The notes: a model not told the origin generated them from the letters alone. A DNA stretch of 39,248 bases from CAYNFT01 sp964396535 (GCA_964396535.1 CAYNFT010000008.1:1-39248), one strand, 5' to 3'. Positions 8,894-16,273 are shown, counted from the first letter of the stretch. Program-made: numbers and translations.

Positions 8894-9037
8894 CTAATCC
8901 GATGACGGAATCGCCCTGGGTTCCTGGACTTCCATTTCCTGACCACAGCAGGTAACAGCACTCTCGCCAGACTTAAGGCATAGTATTTCAGTGCCACAGG
9001 TTTGGCAGCGATATCTCTTACCTAATTGAGTTGCCAC
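8894..9037 (-). CDS. Desulforedoxin-like iron protein, longer copy
   Basis: This 47-residue product carries the four-cysteine iron site of desulforedoxin and of the desulfoferrodoxin N-terminal domain: Cys11-x2-Cys14 in YRCQTCG, then adjacent Cys30-Cys31 in TCCGQEM. The spacing of 15 residues between the pairs is the same as in its neighbour and in desulforedoxin. It has an extra Cys20 and a short C-terminal tail (EVQEPRAIPSSD). The start is GTG 9037, with GGAGGT nine bases upstream. It follows the shorter copy by 30 bases and the two begin alike (LGKRY), so a tandem duplication is likely. The probable role is small electron carrier or redox handling; the partner is unknown. Confidence 0.75.
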   Translation of the reverse strand: MATQLGKRYRCQTCGTEILCLKSGESAVTCCGQEMEVQEPRAIPSSD

Positions 9038-9067
9038 TGAACAACTACCTCCTTCAAATGCTTTGCC

Positions 9068-9187
9068 TTATTTCTTCAATTCCACGGGTTGACCACAGCA
9101 GTGAACTGTGCCATTACCAGCTTTGGTAACAATGAATTCAGCACCACACTTGGTACAACAATACCTCTTACCTAGCTCGTTTGCCAT
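9068..9187 (-). CDS. Desulforedoxin
   Basis: This 39-residue product begins MANELGKRYCCTKCG and contains HCCGQPVE. The cysteines Cys11, Cys14, Cys30 and Cys31 have the desulforedoxin arrangement (C-x2-C, 15 residues, CC), which in the family binds one Fe in a rubredoxin-like site, usually in a homodimer. Length is almost the same as the Desulfovibrio protein. The ATG at 9187 is preceded by AAGGGTGA. It lies 79 bases downstream of yjbQ on the same strand and could be at the end of the pyr transcript. A role in oxygen or superoxide defence is inferred from the family only. Confidence 0.8.
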   Translation of the reverse strand: MANELGKRYCCTKCGAEFIVTKAGNGTVHCCGQPVELKK

Positions 9188-9266
9188 GTTAACATCACCC
9201 TTCTAGCTAAATCCTTATAACAACCAGAATATTATAAACCTCGACTAAATCAGCTGTCAAGGTTAT

Positions 9267-9683
9267 CTACTCACCCATAATCTGCACTATAATCTGCCTT
9301 GAGCGGGGACGATTATCAAAATCTACCAGGACTATTTGCTGCCAGGTACCTAGAGTTAACCTTTTATCATTGAAAGGAACCACCAGCGAGGCACCGAGGA
9401 GCGAGGCACGGACATGTGAATAGCCATTACCATCACCCCAGGCACGGTCATGGTCATAGGGAATGTCCTGAGGAATATTCCGCTTCCACATAGCCTTGAA
9501 GTCAGAGAGCAAGCCAGACTCAAATTCAATAGTTGATACGCCAGCGGTTGAGCCGTTAACAAATACTGTAGCCGTGCCACTGTTTACCTCGGCCCCAGCC
9601 ACCTCCCGCGCCACCTGAGAAGTAATATCAATAATATCGCACTGTCCTTTAGTTTGCAGGCTGATTTTCTTAGTAACTACCAT
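9267..9683 (-). CDS. yjbQ: YjbQ/UPF0047 family protein
   Basis: This 138-residue protein is a full-length member of the YjbQ (UPF0047) family. Family hallmarks are the His-rich pocket in a run ending HDRAWGDGNGYSHVRASLLG, the LGTWQQIVLVDFD strand and the C-terminal RPRSRQIIVQ. E. coli YjbQ has weak thiamine phosphate synthase activity, but the physiological role of the family is unsettled. It follows pyrK with 70 bases between them, holding a repeat relic (9721-9745), and precedes the desulforedoxins, so co-transcription with the pyr genes is possible but not proven. Confidence 0.9.
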   Translation of the reverse strand: MVVTKKISLQTKGQCDIIDITSQVAREVAGAEVNSGTATVFVNGSTAGVSTIEFESGLLSDFKAMWKRNIPQDIPYDHDRAWGDGNGYSHVRASLLGASLVVPFNDKRLTLGTWQQIVLVDFDNRPRSRQIIVQIMGE

Positions 9684-9720
9684 CTTAGTGCTACCTCCTG
9701 TGACTAATAGTTGTGGAGTC

Positions 9721-9745
9721 TAACCCCCCACCCTCTTAAACACCT
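9721..9745 (-). repeat. Repeat relic (copy 8)
   Basis: Read on the minus strand, AGGTGTTTAAGAGGG is followed directly by TGGGGGGTTA. The first part matches the start of copy 1 at 832 and the second resembles the tail of the element, so this looks like a copy that lost its middle. It lies between pyrK and yjbQ. The match is short and tentative. Confidence 0.4.
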
Positions 9746-9753
9746 GCTAGGTT

Positions 9754-10518
9754 TCAGATAGGGGATAGTTCATCCCAGAGGATATCATCCAGGTCAAACA
9801 CCGGGCCGTGCTCACATACTTTTTTCAACCCACTTTTTGTCTTTAGTGTACACCCGTAGCAAACTCCCCGCCCACACCCCATTCTCACCTCCAGGGACAC
9901 CTGAACCGGCTTGTCTTTCAACCCTGGCATCCGTGCCATCGCCTGATACATGCCCACTGGCCCGCAGGCAAAAATCTGGTCTGCCCAGTCAATATAATCA
10001 GGCAGAAGCTCAGTTACCATGCCATGGTGTCCCACGGTTCCATCTTCGGTAGCAGCAACCAGATTTATCCCGGGGGATAAATTAGCCTCAGAGTATCGAT
10101 GTATGCTTGCCGTGCCATAAAGCAGTGTTACCTCTTTCCCCTGTTCAATAGCTTTGTCTGACAAAAAATGGAGGGGGGCAATACCCATACCACCAGCCAC
10201 TAGCAACAAGTTATGTGAAGCTGGATAAATTGAAAATCCATTGCCCAGCGGCCCAAATAGTTCCAGGCTATCGCCGGCCTGACGTTGAGATAGCCAATGT
10301 GTGCCCTTGCCGACCACGTTCAACAGCAGGGCAAGTTTGCTGCCATCTAGCTGGTGAATACTCAGGGGACGAGGAAGCACAGTGTCTTCTCCACAGCTCA
10401 CCATGACAAACTGTCCGGGTTTGGCTCCAGAGGCTATCTGTGGAGCTTCCAGCCCGACCAGGTAAACCCCCGGCATAACCTCGCTATTAGTAATAATTGT
10501 GGCTACAACTTGCCTCAA
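9754..10518 (-). CDS. pyrK: Dihydroorotate dehydrogenase electron transfer subunit
   Basis: PyrK carries FAD and a [2Fe-2S] cluster and passes electrons between dihydroorotate dehydrogenase PyrD-B and NAD. The 254-residue protein has the FAD motif RPLSI (50-54), the nucleotide-binding region (LLLVAGGMGIAPL, 104-116) and four cluster cysteines: Cys215, Cys220, Cys223 and Cys235 (GCGRGVCYGC and VCEHG). The start is TTG 10518 with AAGGAG upstream. It is the last pyrimidine gene of the operon, cut off from pyrC by the HEPN-like gene. pyrD, its obligate partner, is not in the window. Other ferredoxin-NADP reductase-like subunits look similar, but the context settles the call. Confidence 0.92.
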   Translation of the reverse strand: MRQVVATIITNSEVMPGVYLVGLEAPQIASGAKPGQFVMVSCGEDTVLPRPLSIHQLDGSKLALLLNVVGKGTHWLSQRQAGDSLELFGPLGNGFSIYPASHNLLLVAGGMGIAPLHFLSDKAIEQGKEVTLLYGTASIHRYSEANLSPGINLVAATEDGTVGHHGMVTELLPDYIDWADQIFACGPVGMYQAMARMPGLKDKPVQVSLEVRMGCGRGVCYGCTLKTKSGLKKVCEHGPVFDLDDILWDELSPI

Positions 10519-10564
10519 CGCAACTCCTTATAATCAAGACTTTAGATGGTTTAGATATGCTTTA

Positions 10565-11503
10565 TTACTTATTACCTCTTATCCGCGTTTTCAGACCTTG
10601 CAGATTATCAACATAGTCAGTGCAACCTAGTAGGTCTATCAATATTAAATGCATAGAATCCCTTAATCTGGTGGATAAATCAATCAATTTGCTTCGTTCA
10701 AACCCTGCATAAGTACCCTTATGCATGATTCTATCTCTGAGCTTCTTCCAATCACTTAATAACTCGTCTGTAATAAAGTCCCATTCGTATTCGTTCGTTA
10801 GTTTACTCACTTTATAGCGGATAGATGAACGGTTCAATTCGGGTATTTTCTGTATGATCAGCTCTTTCTGCTCGCTGGATAAGTTGTTTGCTTTCTCTAA
10901 CCGATTCAAGATTTCACTAATAGCTTTTTTAAACTCCTTAAAATCGGTGGTTGTTAATATGTTTGAAATTCCATGAGTTTCGCTATAGGCATTCGCAAGA
11001 ATTTCTAGGGCTATCCAAGTCAGCACAAATTCAACATCACCGAGTTCGGGATAATTTCCACCCATCAAAAAATATATGGAAGGAATGAACCCAGTTTTTT
11101 GTTTCCATTCGGGTTCTCGGAGAGTCCGAACGGCAGCAGACAAATAAGATTCTAGTTGATTGTCTTCTATTATTTTGTCGCTTATCTTTTTACTGCCCCG
11201 AAAGAGTCGCGTCGCATCAGTTATTTGATTGATTGTATGTTCTGGGCAGTATATGCACCTCGATTGGGCTAGTGAGAGCAGTAGACATATGTCATCAACC
11301 ACTCCAAGAAGACCCTGATTTTTTATAATAGGTGCCACAACCAAATTGTCGTCTGCTATTGCTGTAAATGTGGCATTATAATCGCGCTGCCATTGGTCTC
11401 TAAGTTCAATTATGTATTGATTATCGTTAACTAACTTCTTGAAAACTATGTTTTCAAACGTAAAGTCTTGAGCATCCAAATTACTGATTACGAAAGTAGC
11501 CAT
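10565..11503 (-). CDS. HEPN-like protein inserted in the pyr operon
   Basis: I recognise no named family over the whole 312 residues. The C-terminal half looks like an ApeA/HEPN-type helical domain: a helix WIALEILANAYSE (163-175) followed by KKLRDRIMHKG, giving the Arg-x4-His motif of HEPN ribonucleases (Arg256, His261). The N-terminal half is mixed and has two cysteines in CIYC (83-86). HEPN proteins often act in defence, toxin or RNA-cleavage roles; that is family knowledge, not shown here. The gene is AT-rich compared with pyrC and pyrK. It splits these two, and repeat copy 2 lies right before its start: the repeat tail GGTGAGGT is 12 bases upstream of the ATG. Confidence 0.6.
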   Translation of the reverse strand: MATFVISNLDAQDFTFENIVFKKLVNDNQYIIELRDQWQRDYNATFTAIADDNLVVAPIIKNQGLLGVVDDICLLLSLAQSRCIYCPEHTINQITDATRLFRGSKKISDKIIEDNQLESYLSAAVRTLREPEWKQKTGFIPSIYFLMGGNYPELGDVEFVLTWIALEILANAYSETHGISNILTTTDFKEFKKAISEILNRLEKANNLSSEQKELIIQKIPELNRSSIRYKVSKLTNEYEWDFITDELLSDWKKLRDRIMHKGTYAGFERSKLIDLSTRLRDSMHLILIDLLGCTDYVDNLQGLKTRIRGNK

Positions 11504-11511
11504 TTCTTTTC

Positions 11512-11595
11512 TACCTCACCCCCTCAGTCCCCCTCTCCTTCAAAGGAGAGGGGGAAGGTTTTTATATAAGAGGGACTTCGTCCCTCTTCAACTCC
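11512..11595 (-). repeat. Double-hairpin repeat, copy 2
   Basis: On the minus strand the order is GGAGTTG, hairpin 1 (AAGAGGGACGAAGTCCCTCTT, 11588-11568), an AT-rich linker, hairpin 2 (11554-11529; CCCCCTCTCCTT against AAGGAGAGGGGG) and the tail GGGGGTGAGGT. It fills the gap between the pyrC stop and the HEPN-like start. The hairpins could dampen transcription into the downstream genes. Confidence 0.85.
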
Positions 11596-11608
11596 TTTTC
11601 AATATATT

Positions 11609-12928
11609 TTATGTCTCCTCGACTTTTATTGAGTCGTCCTTATAGACCAGCTTTCCCTGCGAGATGGTTGCCATTACCCTGCCTTTGAGAACGGAGCCGG
11701 CCAGAGGGGTATTTTTGCCCCTTGAAGCAAAATTACCGGTATCAACCACCCAATCTCTACCGGGGTCAAACAGGGTAATATCAGAAGGTGCGCCGACAGC
11801 CAGGGTGCCAAGCTTTCCATACTTATCACCAATAATCCTGGCTGGTTCGCAGGTGAGTTTGGAAATGAGGGTAGTCAGGCTTAGCTGTCCATTGTGCACC
11901 AGACCCATCAGGCTGCCCAGGGCGGTTTCAAAACCGCTGATGCCAAAGGGAGCAAGGGCAAATTCACACCGTTTATCGGCTTCGGTGTGGGGGGCGTGGT
12001 CGGTAGCAATAACGTCAATTACATTATCCTTGAGCCCCTCAATCAGGGCTCGGTTATCCTTTTCAGTTCTCAAGGGCGGATTTACCTTGGCATTGGTATC
12101 GTAGCCGATTACTTTTTCTTCCGTCAGGGTCAGGTGGTGTGGCGTAACCTCAGCAGTAACCCTGATGCCTTTATCTTTAGCATAGCGAATAAGCTCGACT
12201 GAGCCTTCGGTGCTGACATGGGCGATATGCAGCCAGCCTCCAGTTAAGAGAGCCAGCGCCAGGTCACGAGCGACCATTAGCTCTTCAGCCGCTGCCGGAA
12301 TACCGCGCAGCCCAAGCTCCATCGACACTTTCCCCCAGTTCATAACACCACCCTCGGTCAGCTCGGTATGTTCACAGTGGTCAATAACAGGCAAACCGGA
12401 GGCATAACTGAACTCCATTGCCCGGCGCATAAGCCACGTATTCAGCACCGGGTCACCATCATCGCTGAAACCAACTACCCCAAAGGATGCCAGTTCACGC
12501 ATTGGGGCTAATTCCGCTCCCTTTCTGCCCTTGGAGATACAGCCGATAGGCAGGACACGGACTACACCTCTTTGGGCTGCCTCCACTTTTACATACTCTA
12601 TAGTAAACTTATTATCCAGGGGTGGTTTGGTGTTGGGCATACAGCAGATTGTAGTAAAGCCGCCCTTGGCGGCGGCTCGTGTCCCGGTAGCGATGGTCTC
12701 TTTGTCCTCGAAACCAGGCTGCCTGAGATGGCAGTGGAGGTCAATGAATCCAGGGCAGACAATCAGCCCTCGAGCAGAAAGTACATTATAATCAGGCTCG
12801 GGCGGGGATACCTCTCCCCCACCCAGCCACGAGATTTTACCCTCACTGATAAGCAAACTGCCGCCTTCATCTATGCCCTGGCCGGGGTCAAGTATATGAC
12901 CATCCTGGATAAGTAAAGGCTTTATCAT
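11609..12928 (-). CDS. pyrC: Dihydroorotase
   Basis: Dihydroorotase closes carbamoyl aspartate to dihydroorotate. The 439-residue amidohydrolase is of the larger class I type. Metal-binding His65 and His67 lie in DLHCHLR, and further sites are in IDHCEH, IAHVSTEG and the catalytic Asp of IATDHAPH. FTTICCMPNTKPPLD is the usual class I signature near the first half. The gene starts seven bases after pyrB ends and so is coupled to it. Allantoinase and hydantoinase are related, but the pyr operon settles the function. Confidence 0.95.
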   Translation of the reverse strand: MIKPLLIQDGHILDPGQGIDEGGSLLISEGKISWLGGGEVSPPEPDYNVLSARGLIVCPGFIDLHCHLRQPGFEDKETIATGTRAAAKGGFTTICCMPNTKPPLDNKFTIEYVKVEAAQRGVVRVLPIGCISKGRKGAELAPMRELASFGVVGFSDDGDPVLNTWLMRRAMEFSYASGLPVIDHCEHTELTEGGVMNWGKVSMELGLRGIPAAAEELMVARDLALALLTGGWLHIAHVSTEGSVELIRYAKDKGIRVTAEVTPHHLTLTEEKVIGYDTNAKVNPPLRTEKDNRALIEGLKDNVIDVIATDHAPHTEADKRCEFALAPFGISGFETALGSLMGLVHNGQLSLTTLISKLTCEPARIIGDKYGKLGTLAVGAPSDITLFDPGRDWVVDTGNFASRGKNTPLAGSVLKGRVMATISQGKLVYKDDSIKVEET

Positions 12929-12935
12929 TATTTTC

Positions 12936-14342
12936 CTAGTGATGAACCTTAGCGTAGTGGCTGGGTTTGAAACCGTGAGCCGCAGCTTCGCTTTCTGAAT
13001 CGAATAAAATCAGGTTCTCCGGTTTAATCTTTCTAGCCAAATGGCTGTCAGCACTATGGTATTTTTTGCTGGCCAACCTCCCCTCGTGCCAGTCTGCGCT
13101 GGCAACATACTTAGGCTCAAATCCGTGTTCACAATAAACGCACCTCAGTGTCAGAGGCTCACGGTTTACTATCTTAAATTCAGGCTTAAGATATTTTGTC
13201 TCGGTTTTCTGTACCGATACACACGCCGGATTGGGACAGGTCACCGCATAACCCCGCCTGTAAACGGGATAATCGACCTTCTGCCCAAAGGAATCATATT
13301 CTTGGGGGATGGTACACTCTTTAGCACCCAGTAAAAGAGCTAACAGTGCCATCCTTATTGGTACTCCACGTGCCGCCTGCTTAAAATACGTGCTCCTCGG
13401 GTCAGCATCTACCTCGTAAGCCAGCTCGTCAACACGAGGCAGCGGGTGCATGACCAGAGTTCGCTTGAACACCTTCCCTTTAAGAAGTCTCTTGTCCACC
13501 ACCGGAAATTCGTTCTTTGTTTCCTGCTCTTCTCCAGCAACAAATCTTTCTTTCTGAGGTCTGGTGACATAGAGGGCGTCGACTCCCGTCTTGAGCTCAA
13601 CCTCAATATTGATGGCAGGCATCATTGCCAATTGATGCGGGCTGCTTGGCGTTATGTATATAGCATCCAGAGGTAAAGACCTGCCTTTCTCCTTCCAGTC
13701 CAGTCCCTCCTGAAATTCCAGTTCACCTCCGTATTCTGTTACCAGTTTTCTGATTATATTCGGCGGCACCTCTAAGCCCGGACTGGGACAAAAGAGAATA
13801 TTTGCGCCGAACTTAGCCAGAGCAAAAATCAGGGAATGTATTGTGCGTCCATACTTCAAGTCTCCCCACAAGGCAATCTTCAACCCCCTGATTGTTTGCC
13901 TCTCCTTCTTTATGGTATAAAGGTCACACAGTGTCTGGGTTGGGTGCTGATGGCCTCCGTCACCGGCATTGATTACCGGGACACCAGCATAGTCAGCAAC
14001 CACTTTCGCTGCCCCCTCCCACGGGTGTCTGATGACAATAATATCGGCATAACTGCCTACTATCCTTGCCATATCAGCAATGCTTTCCCCCTTGGCTATA
14101 GAGGTTGCGTTGGCATCAGCCACGCTGATGACATTGCCTCCAAGCCGGTGCATTGCCGCCTCAAATGACAGCCGCGTTCTGGTACTGGGCTCAAAAAATA
14201 GGCTGGCCATTATTTTCCCCCGACATACACCAGCCTGTTTATCCATCGACTCTGCCATCTCATCAGCCAGGGAAAACACCGCTTCAATTTCTCCGTTAGA
14301 CAGGTCATCTATGGTCACCAGGCTTCTATTGGCCAGAGTCAT
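12936..14342 (-). CDS. pyrB: Aspartate carbamoyltransferase with fused zinc domain
   Basis: The enzyme joins carbamoyl phosphate and aspartate. Residues 1-345 form the catalytic chain: carbamoyl phosphate loop STRTR (53-57), HQHPTQ (131-136) and MHPLPRVDE (298-306). Residues about 365-410 match the zinc domain of the regulatory chain PyrI, with Cys369, Cys374, Cys401 and Cys404 (CPNPAC and CVYCE). The allosteric nucleotide-binding half of PyrI is absent. The end (about 425-468) resembles an Ada-like metal-binding module (YHSADSHLARKI, LILFDSESEAAAHGFKPS), but expected cysteines are replaced. At 468 residues it is much longer than the usual 300-310. Its ATG overlaps the pyrR stop (ATGA). PyrB-PyrI fusions are known in a few bacteria; this tail combination I have not seen described. 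Confidence 0.93.
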   Translation of the reverse strand: MTLANRSLVTIDDLSNGEIEAVFSLADEMAESMDKQAGVCRGKIMASLFFEPSTRTRLSFEAAMHRLGGNVISVADANATSIAKGESIADMARIVGSYADIIVIRHPWEGAAKVVADYAGVPVINAGDGGHQHPTQTLCDLYTIKKERQTIRGLKIALWGDLKYGRTIHSLIFALAKFGANILFCPSPGLEVPPNIIRKLVTEYGGELEFQEGLDWKEKGRSLPLDAIYITPSSPHQLAMMPAINIEVELKTGVDALYVTRPQKERFVAGEEQETKNEFPVVDKRLLKGKVFKRTLVMHPLPRVDELAYEVDADPRSTYFKQAARGVPIRMALLALLLGAKECTIPQEYDSFGQKVDYPVYRRGYAVTCPNPACVSVQKTETKYLKPEFKIVNREPLTLRCVYCEHGFEPKYVASADWHEGRLASKKYHSADSHLARKIKPENLILFDSESEAAAHGFKPSHYAKVHH

Positions 14343-14932
14343 GTCAGCTCCTTTCGAACCAGACTATCCTCAGCCCCTCTTTGAGAGGCTTTATCTTGGT
14401 TACTCTTAACAATGACCACACCGTCTATGCCGTCGGTCTCTAACAGTTGAACCTGTATTTCCTCATCTCTAGCGCTTGGTATGTTCTTACCTACATAGTC
14501 AGCCCGGATAGGTAGTTCGCGATGCCCGCGGTCTACCAGTACAGCCAGTTGGATTGACCGGGGTCGTCCCAGGTCAATGAGGGCATCCATGGCAGCACGA
14601 ATACTCCGCCCGGTATATAGAACATCGTCAACTAAGACTACGGATTTATCATCGATATTGACTGGAATGTCAGTGTGCTGGACAGTAGGTTGTGAATCTA
14701 GCAAAGATAGGTCGTCACGATAGAGACTGATGTCCAAAGCGCCAACAGGTATTTTCAAACCCTCAAGGTCTTCCATGTTGGCTACCAGTCGATTAGCTAA
14801 GGGCACACCACGAGTGCGCATGCCCACCAGTATTAAATGCCCGGTAGTCTTATTCCGCTCTACAATTTCATGGGCAATACGAGCTAGACTCCGTTTGATA
14901 TCCTCTGGAGTCATTACGTTTTTTTTGGTCAT
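14339..14932 (-). CDS. pyrR: PyrR regulator / uracil phosphoribosyltransferase
   Basis: PyrR binds pyr leader RNA when UMP or UTP is plentiful and promotes termination; it also has uracil phosphoribosyltransferase activity. The PRPP motif is VVLVDDVLYTGRSIRAA. From ATG 14932 the protein is 197 residues, with a C-terminal extension (KASQRGAEDSLVRKELT) beyond the normal end near GVVIV. An in-frame TTG at 14959 would give nine more residues, but it lies in the left arm of the leader terminator and has no family support. The ribosome binding site AAGAGG is in the right arm of that terminator. PyrR is first in the operon and overlaps pyrB by four bases. Confidence 0.95.
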   Translation of the reverse strand: MTKKNVMTPEDIKRSLARIAHEIVERNKTTGHLILVGMRTRGVPLANRLVANMEDLEGLKIPVGALDISLYRDDLSLLDSQPTVQHTDIPVNIDDKSVVLVDDVLYTGRSIRAAMDALIDLGRPRSIQLAVLVDRGHRELPIRADYVGKNIPSARDEEIQVQLLETDGIDGVVIVKSNQDKASQRGAEDSLVRKELT

Positions 14933-15021
14933 AAAAAAACCTCTTGCTTTGACTAGCAAGAGGCCTTGCGACAGTCTCTTAATGTTTCCCTTACTAGCCT
15001 CTCTGGACTAACTTAAAGGAC
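14933..15021 (-). promoter_or_regulatory. PyrR-binding attenuator in the pyr leader
   Basis: Minus-strand RNA carries AGTCCAGAGAGGCT (15009-14996), a perfect fit to the PyrR-binding consensus ARUCCNGNGAGGYU. Flanks extend it to a hairpin (UAGUC with GGCUA, then UCCUU with AAGGG). Downstream is the terminator CCTCTTGC (14963-14956) with GCAAGAGG (14947-14940), followed by seven U. GAGAGGCU in the PyrR site can instead pair with GGCCUCUU in the left terminator arm, giving the antiterminator. The pyrR ATG starts directly after the U tract, so the terminator also hides the Shine-Dalgarno AAGAGG. High UMP with PyrR should stop transcription; low UMP should permit it. Confidence 0.93.
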
Positions 15022-15044
15022 CCAAATTCTAACTCTAAGTACAC

Positions 15045-15073
15045 ATTATACCATTTTAGCTTTATTATTGCAA
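15045..15073 (-). promoter_or_regulatory. Promoter of the pyr operon
   Basis: On the minus strand TTGCAA (15073-15068), a 17-base spacer and TATAAT (15050-15045) with a TGG just before it form a strong extended -10 promoter. Transcription would start near 15038 and give a leader of about 105 bases that contains the PyrR attenuator. A near-copy lies at 16110-16138. Confidence 0.85.
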
Positions 15074-15156
15074 CCTTTTATGCTTATGTTGCTTAACCTT
15101 ATATTAATTCTACCATTATTATATTTACTATATTCATTGCTCAGCACTTGAAGTAT

Positions 15157-15921
15157 CTAATAGGTGAACAAGTCTAAACCGCCCATTACATGTATATCCT
15201 GCCCGGTAATGTATCCCGCTTTATCCGATACCAAAAAAGCAACGATATTAGCTACATCGGCAGGCTTACCAAACTCACGCTGAGCTATTTTAGCCTTAAT
15301 TCGTTTAAACATATCAGATTCCTGTCTCTGACCCCCGCTGGTATCAATAACACCAAGAGTTACTGCATTAGCAGTAATACCACTTCTAGCTCCCTCCAAA
15401 GCCGCTGTCTTGGCTAAAGCAATAACCCCTGCTTTGGCTGCTGAATAGTTTGCCTGGCCAAATCCACCAAGTACTCCTGCCACAGATGAGATATTAATGA
15501 TACGCCCCCATTTTTTTTCAACCATCGAATCCCATACTTCTCTCATCCAATAAAAGGGCCCATCAAGATCTATTTTCATTAATCTTTGCCAGTCGGTTAT
15601 CTCTGTTTTTTCAATGCGTCCACCACCTCTAAGCAAAGCCGCATTGTTGATTAGAATATCTGCAGTGCCTAGTTCTGCGCTAATCCTGGCAACTGCATCC
15701 TTTACCTGCTGGTAATCACTCTGGTCTGCCTGGACAGCTATTGACTTGACTCCTATCCCCGTAATCTCTCTAGCTACAGCCTCAGCACCCTCTATCATAA
15801 TGTCGACACAGGCTATATCAGCCCCTTCTCTGGCTAATGCCATCGCAATCGCCTCTCCCATAGCCCCCTTACGATTGGTCCCAGTAACAATAGCAACTTT
15901 CCCCTTTAATCCTAGCTCCAT
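15157..15921 (-). CDS. SDR-family oxidoreductase (FabG-like)
   Basis: This classical short-chain dehydrogenase/reductase has 254 residues. It has the NAD(P) site in variant form (TGTNRKGAMGEAIA), NNAA in place of NNAG, the catalytic Ser in INISSVAG, YSAAK with the Tyr-x3-Lys pair, and a C-terminal GQDIHVMGG. An Asp in CVDIM after strand 2 suggests NAD rather than NADP. The substrate is not evident; 3-oxoacyl-ACP reductase and other alcohol dehydrogenases look alike. GAGGTGA lies just before ATG 15921. It is monocistronic, with a long structured leader and a promoter near-identical to that of pyrR. Confidence 0.85.
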   Translation of the reverse strand: MELGLKGKVAIVTGTNRKGAMGEAIAMALAREGADIACVDIMIEGAEAVAREITGIGVKSIAVQADQSDYQQVKDAVARISAELGTADILINNAALLRGGGRIEKTEITDWQRLMKIDLDGPFYWMREVWDSMVEKKWGRIINISSVAGVLGGFGQANYSAAKAGVIALAKTAALEGARSGITANAVTLGVIDTSGGQRQESDMFKRIKAKIAQREFGKPADVANIVAFLVSDKAGYITGQDIHVMGGLDLFTY

Positions 15922-15974
15922 AATTCACCTCATCTCTTCAGTTAATTTAAGCAAAGTTATTAAGCTTTAAAGAC

Positions 15975-16067
15975 AGGCTTTCCATTTTCCATAAAAGCCT
16001 AGTATCAAATGATGGGTTGGTACTTTATATACAGCACCTAGTAACAAAGCCGCCATTCACGGCGGCT
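15975..16067 (-). promoter_or_regulatory. Structured leader of the SDR gene
   Basis: The predicted leader between the promoter at 16110 and the start at 15921 is about 180 bases. Read on the minus strand it contains AGCCGCC..GGCGGCT (16067-16048; seven GC-rich pairs, followed by TTGTT) and further on AGGCTTT..AAAGCCT (16000-15975). The first hairpin resembles a weak terminator. I match it to no known riboswitch class. Confidence 0.45.
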
Positions 16068-16109
16068 CAAGTCCTGATACATCATGGTACCCTTTATTTC
16101 TGATAAAAC

Positions 16110-16138
16110 ATTGTACCACTTCAACTAAATTATTGCAA
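16110..16138 (-). promoter_or_regulatory. Promoter of the SDR gene
   Basis: TTGCAA (16138-16133), a 17-base spacer and TACAAT (16115-16110) with TGG before it are read on the minus strand. A 45-base stretch (16108-16152) agrees at 37 positions with 15043-15087, the pyr promoter region, in the same orientation. Confidence 0.75.
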
Positions 16139-16244
16139 CATTTTGTGCTTATTGGTGCTGAGCCTCATACCTATGCAACCCTTGCGTTCTTAATTTTCAT
16201 TTCCAGAATATTTAATTTAGCTACGGCAACAGCCCTGCGCTGGT

Positions 16245-16273
16245 TTGACAAAAGCTATCAAAAGTTATAAAAT
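16245..16273 (+). promoter_or_regulatory. Promoter of the MaoC-SDR operon
   Basis: TTGACA (16245-16250), a 17-base spacer and TAAAAT (16268-16273) precede the first MaoC gene. The -35 is perfect and the -10 matches five of six. A start near 16280 leaves a leader of about 33 bases ending in AGGAGGT. Confidence 0.8.

Noticed and set aside
14350..14400. PyrR C-terminal extension as another repeat-derived tail
   Set aside because: Only a short CCTCT..AGAGG match is seen there; too weak to claim.
14933..14959. Upstream TTG start for pyrR
   Set aside because: It lies in the terminator hairpin and adds MLVKARGFF, which comes from translating the stem and U tract.
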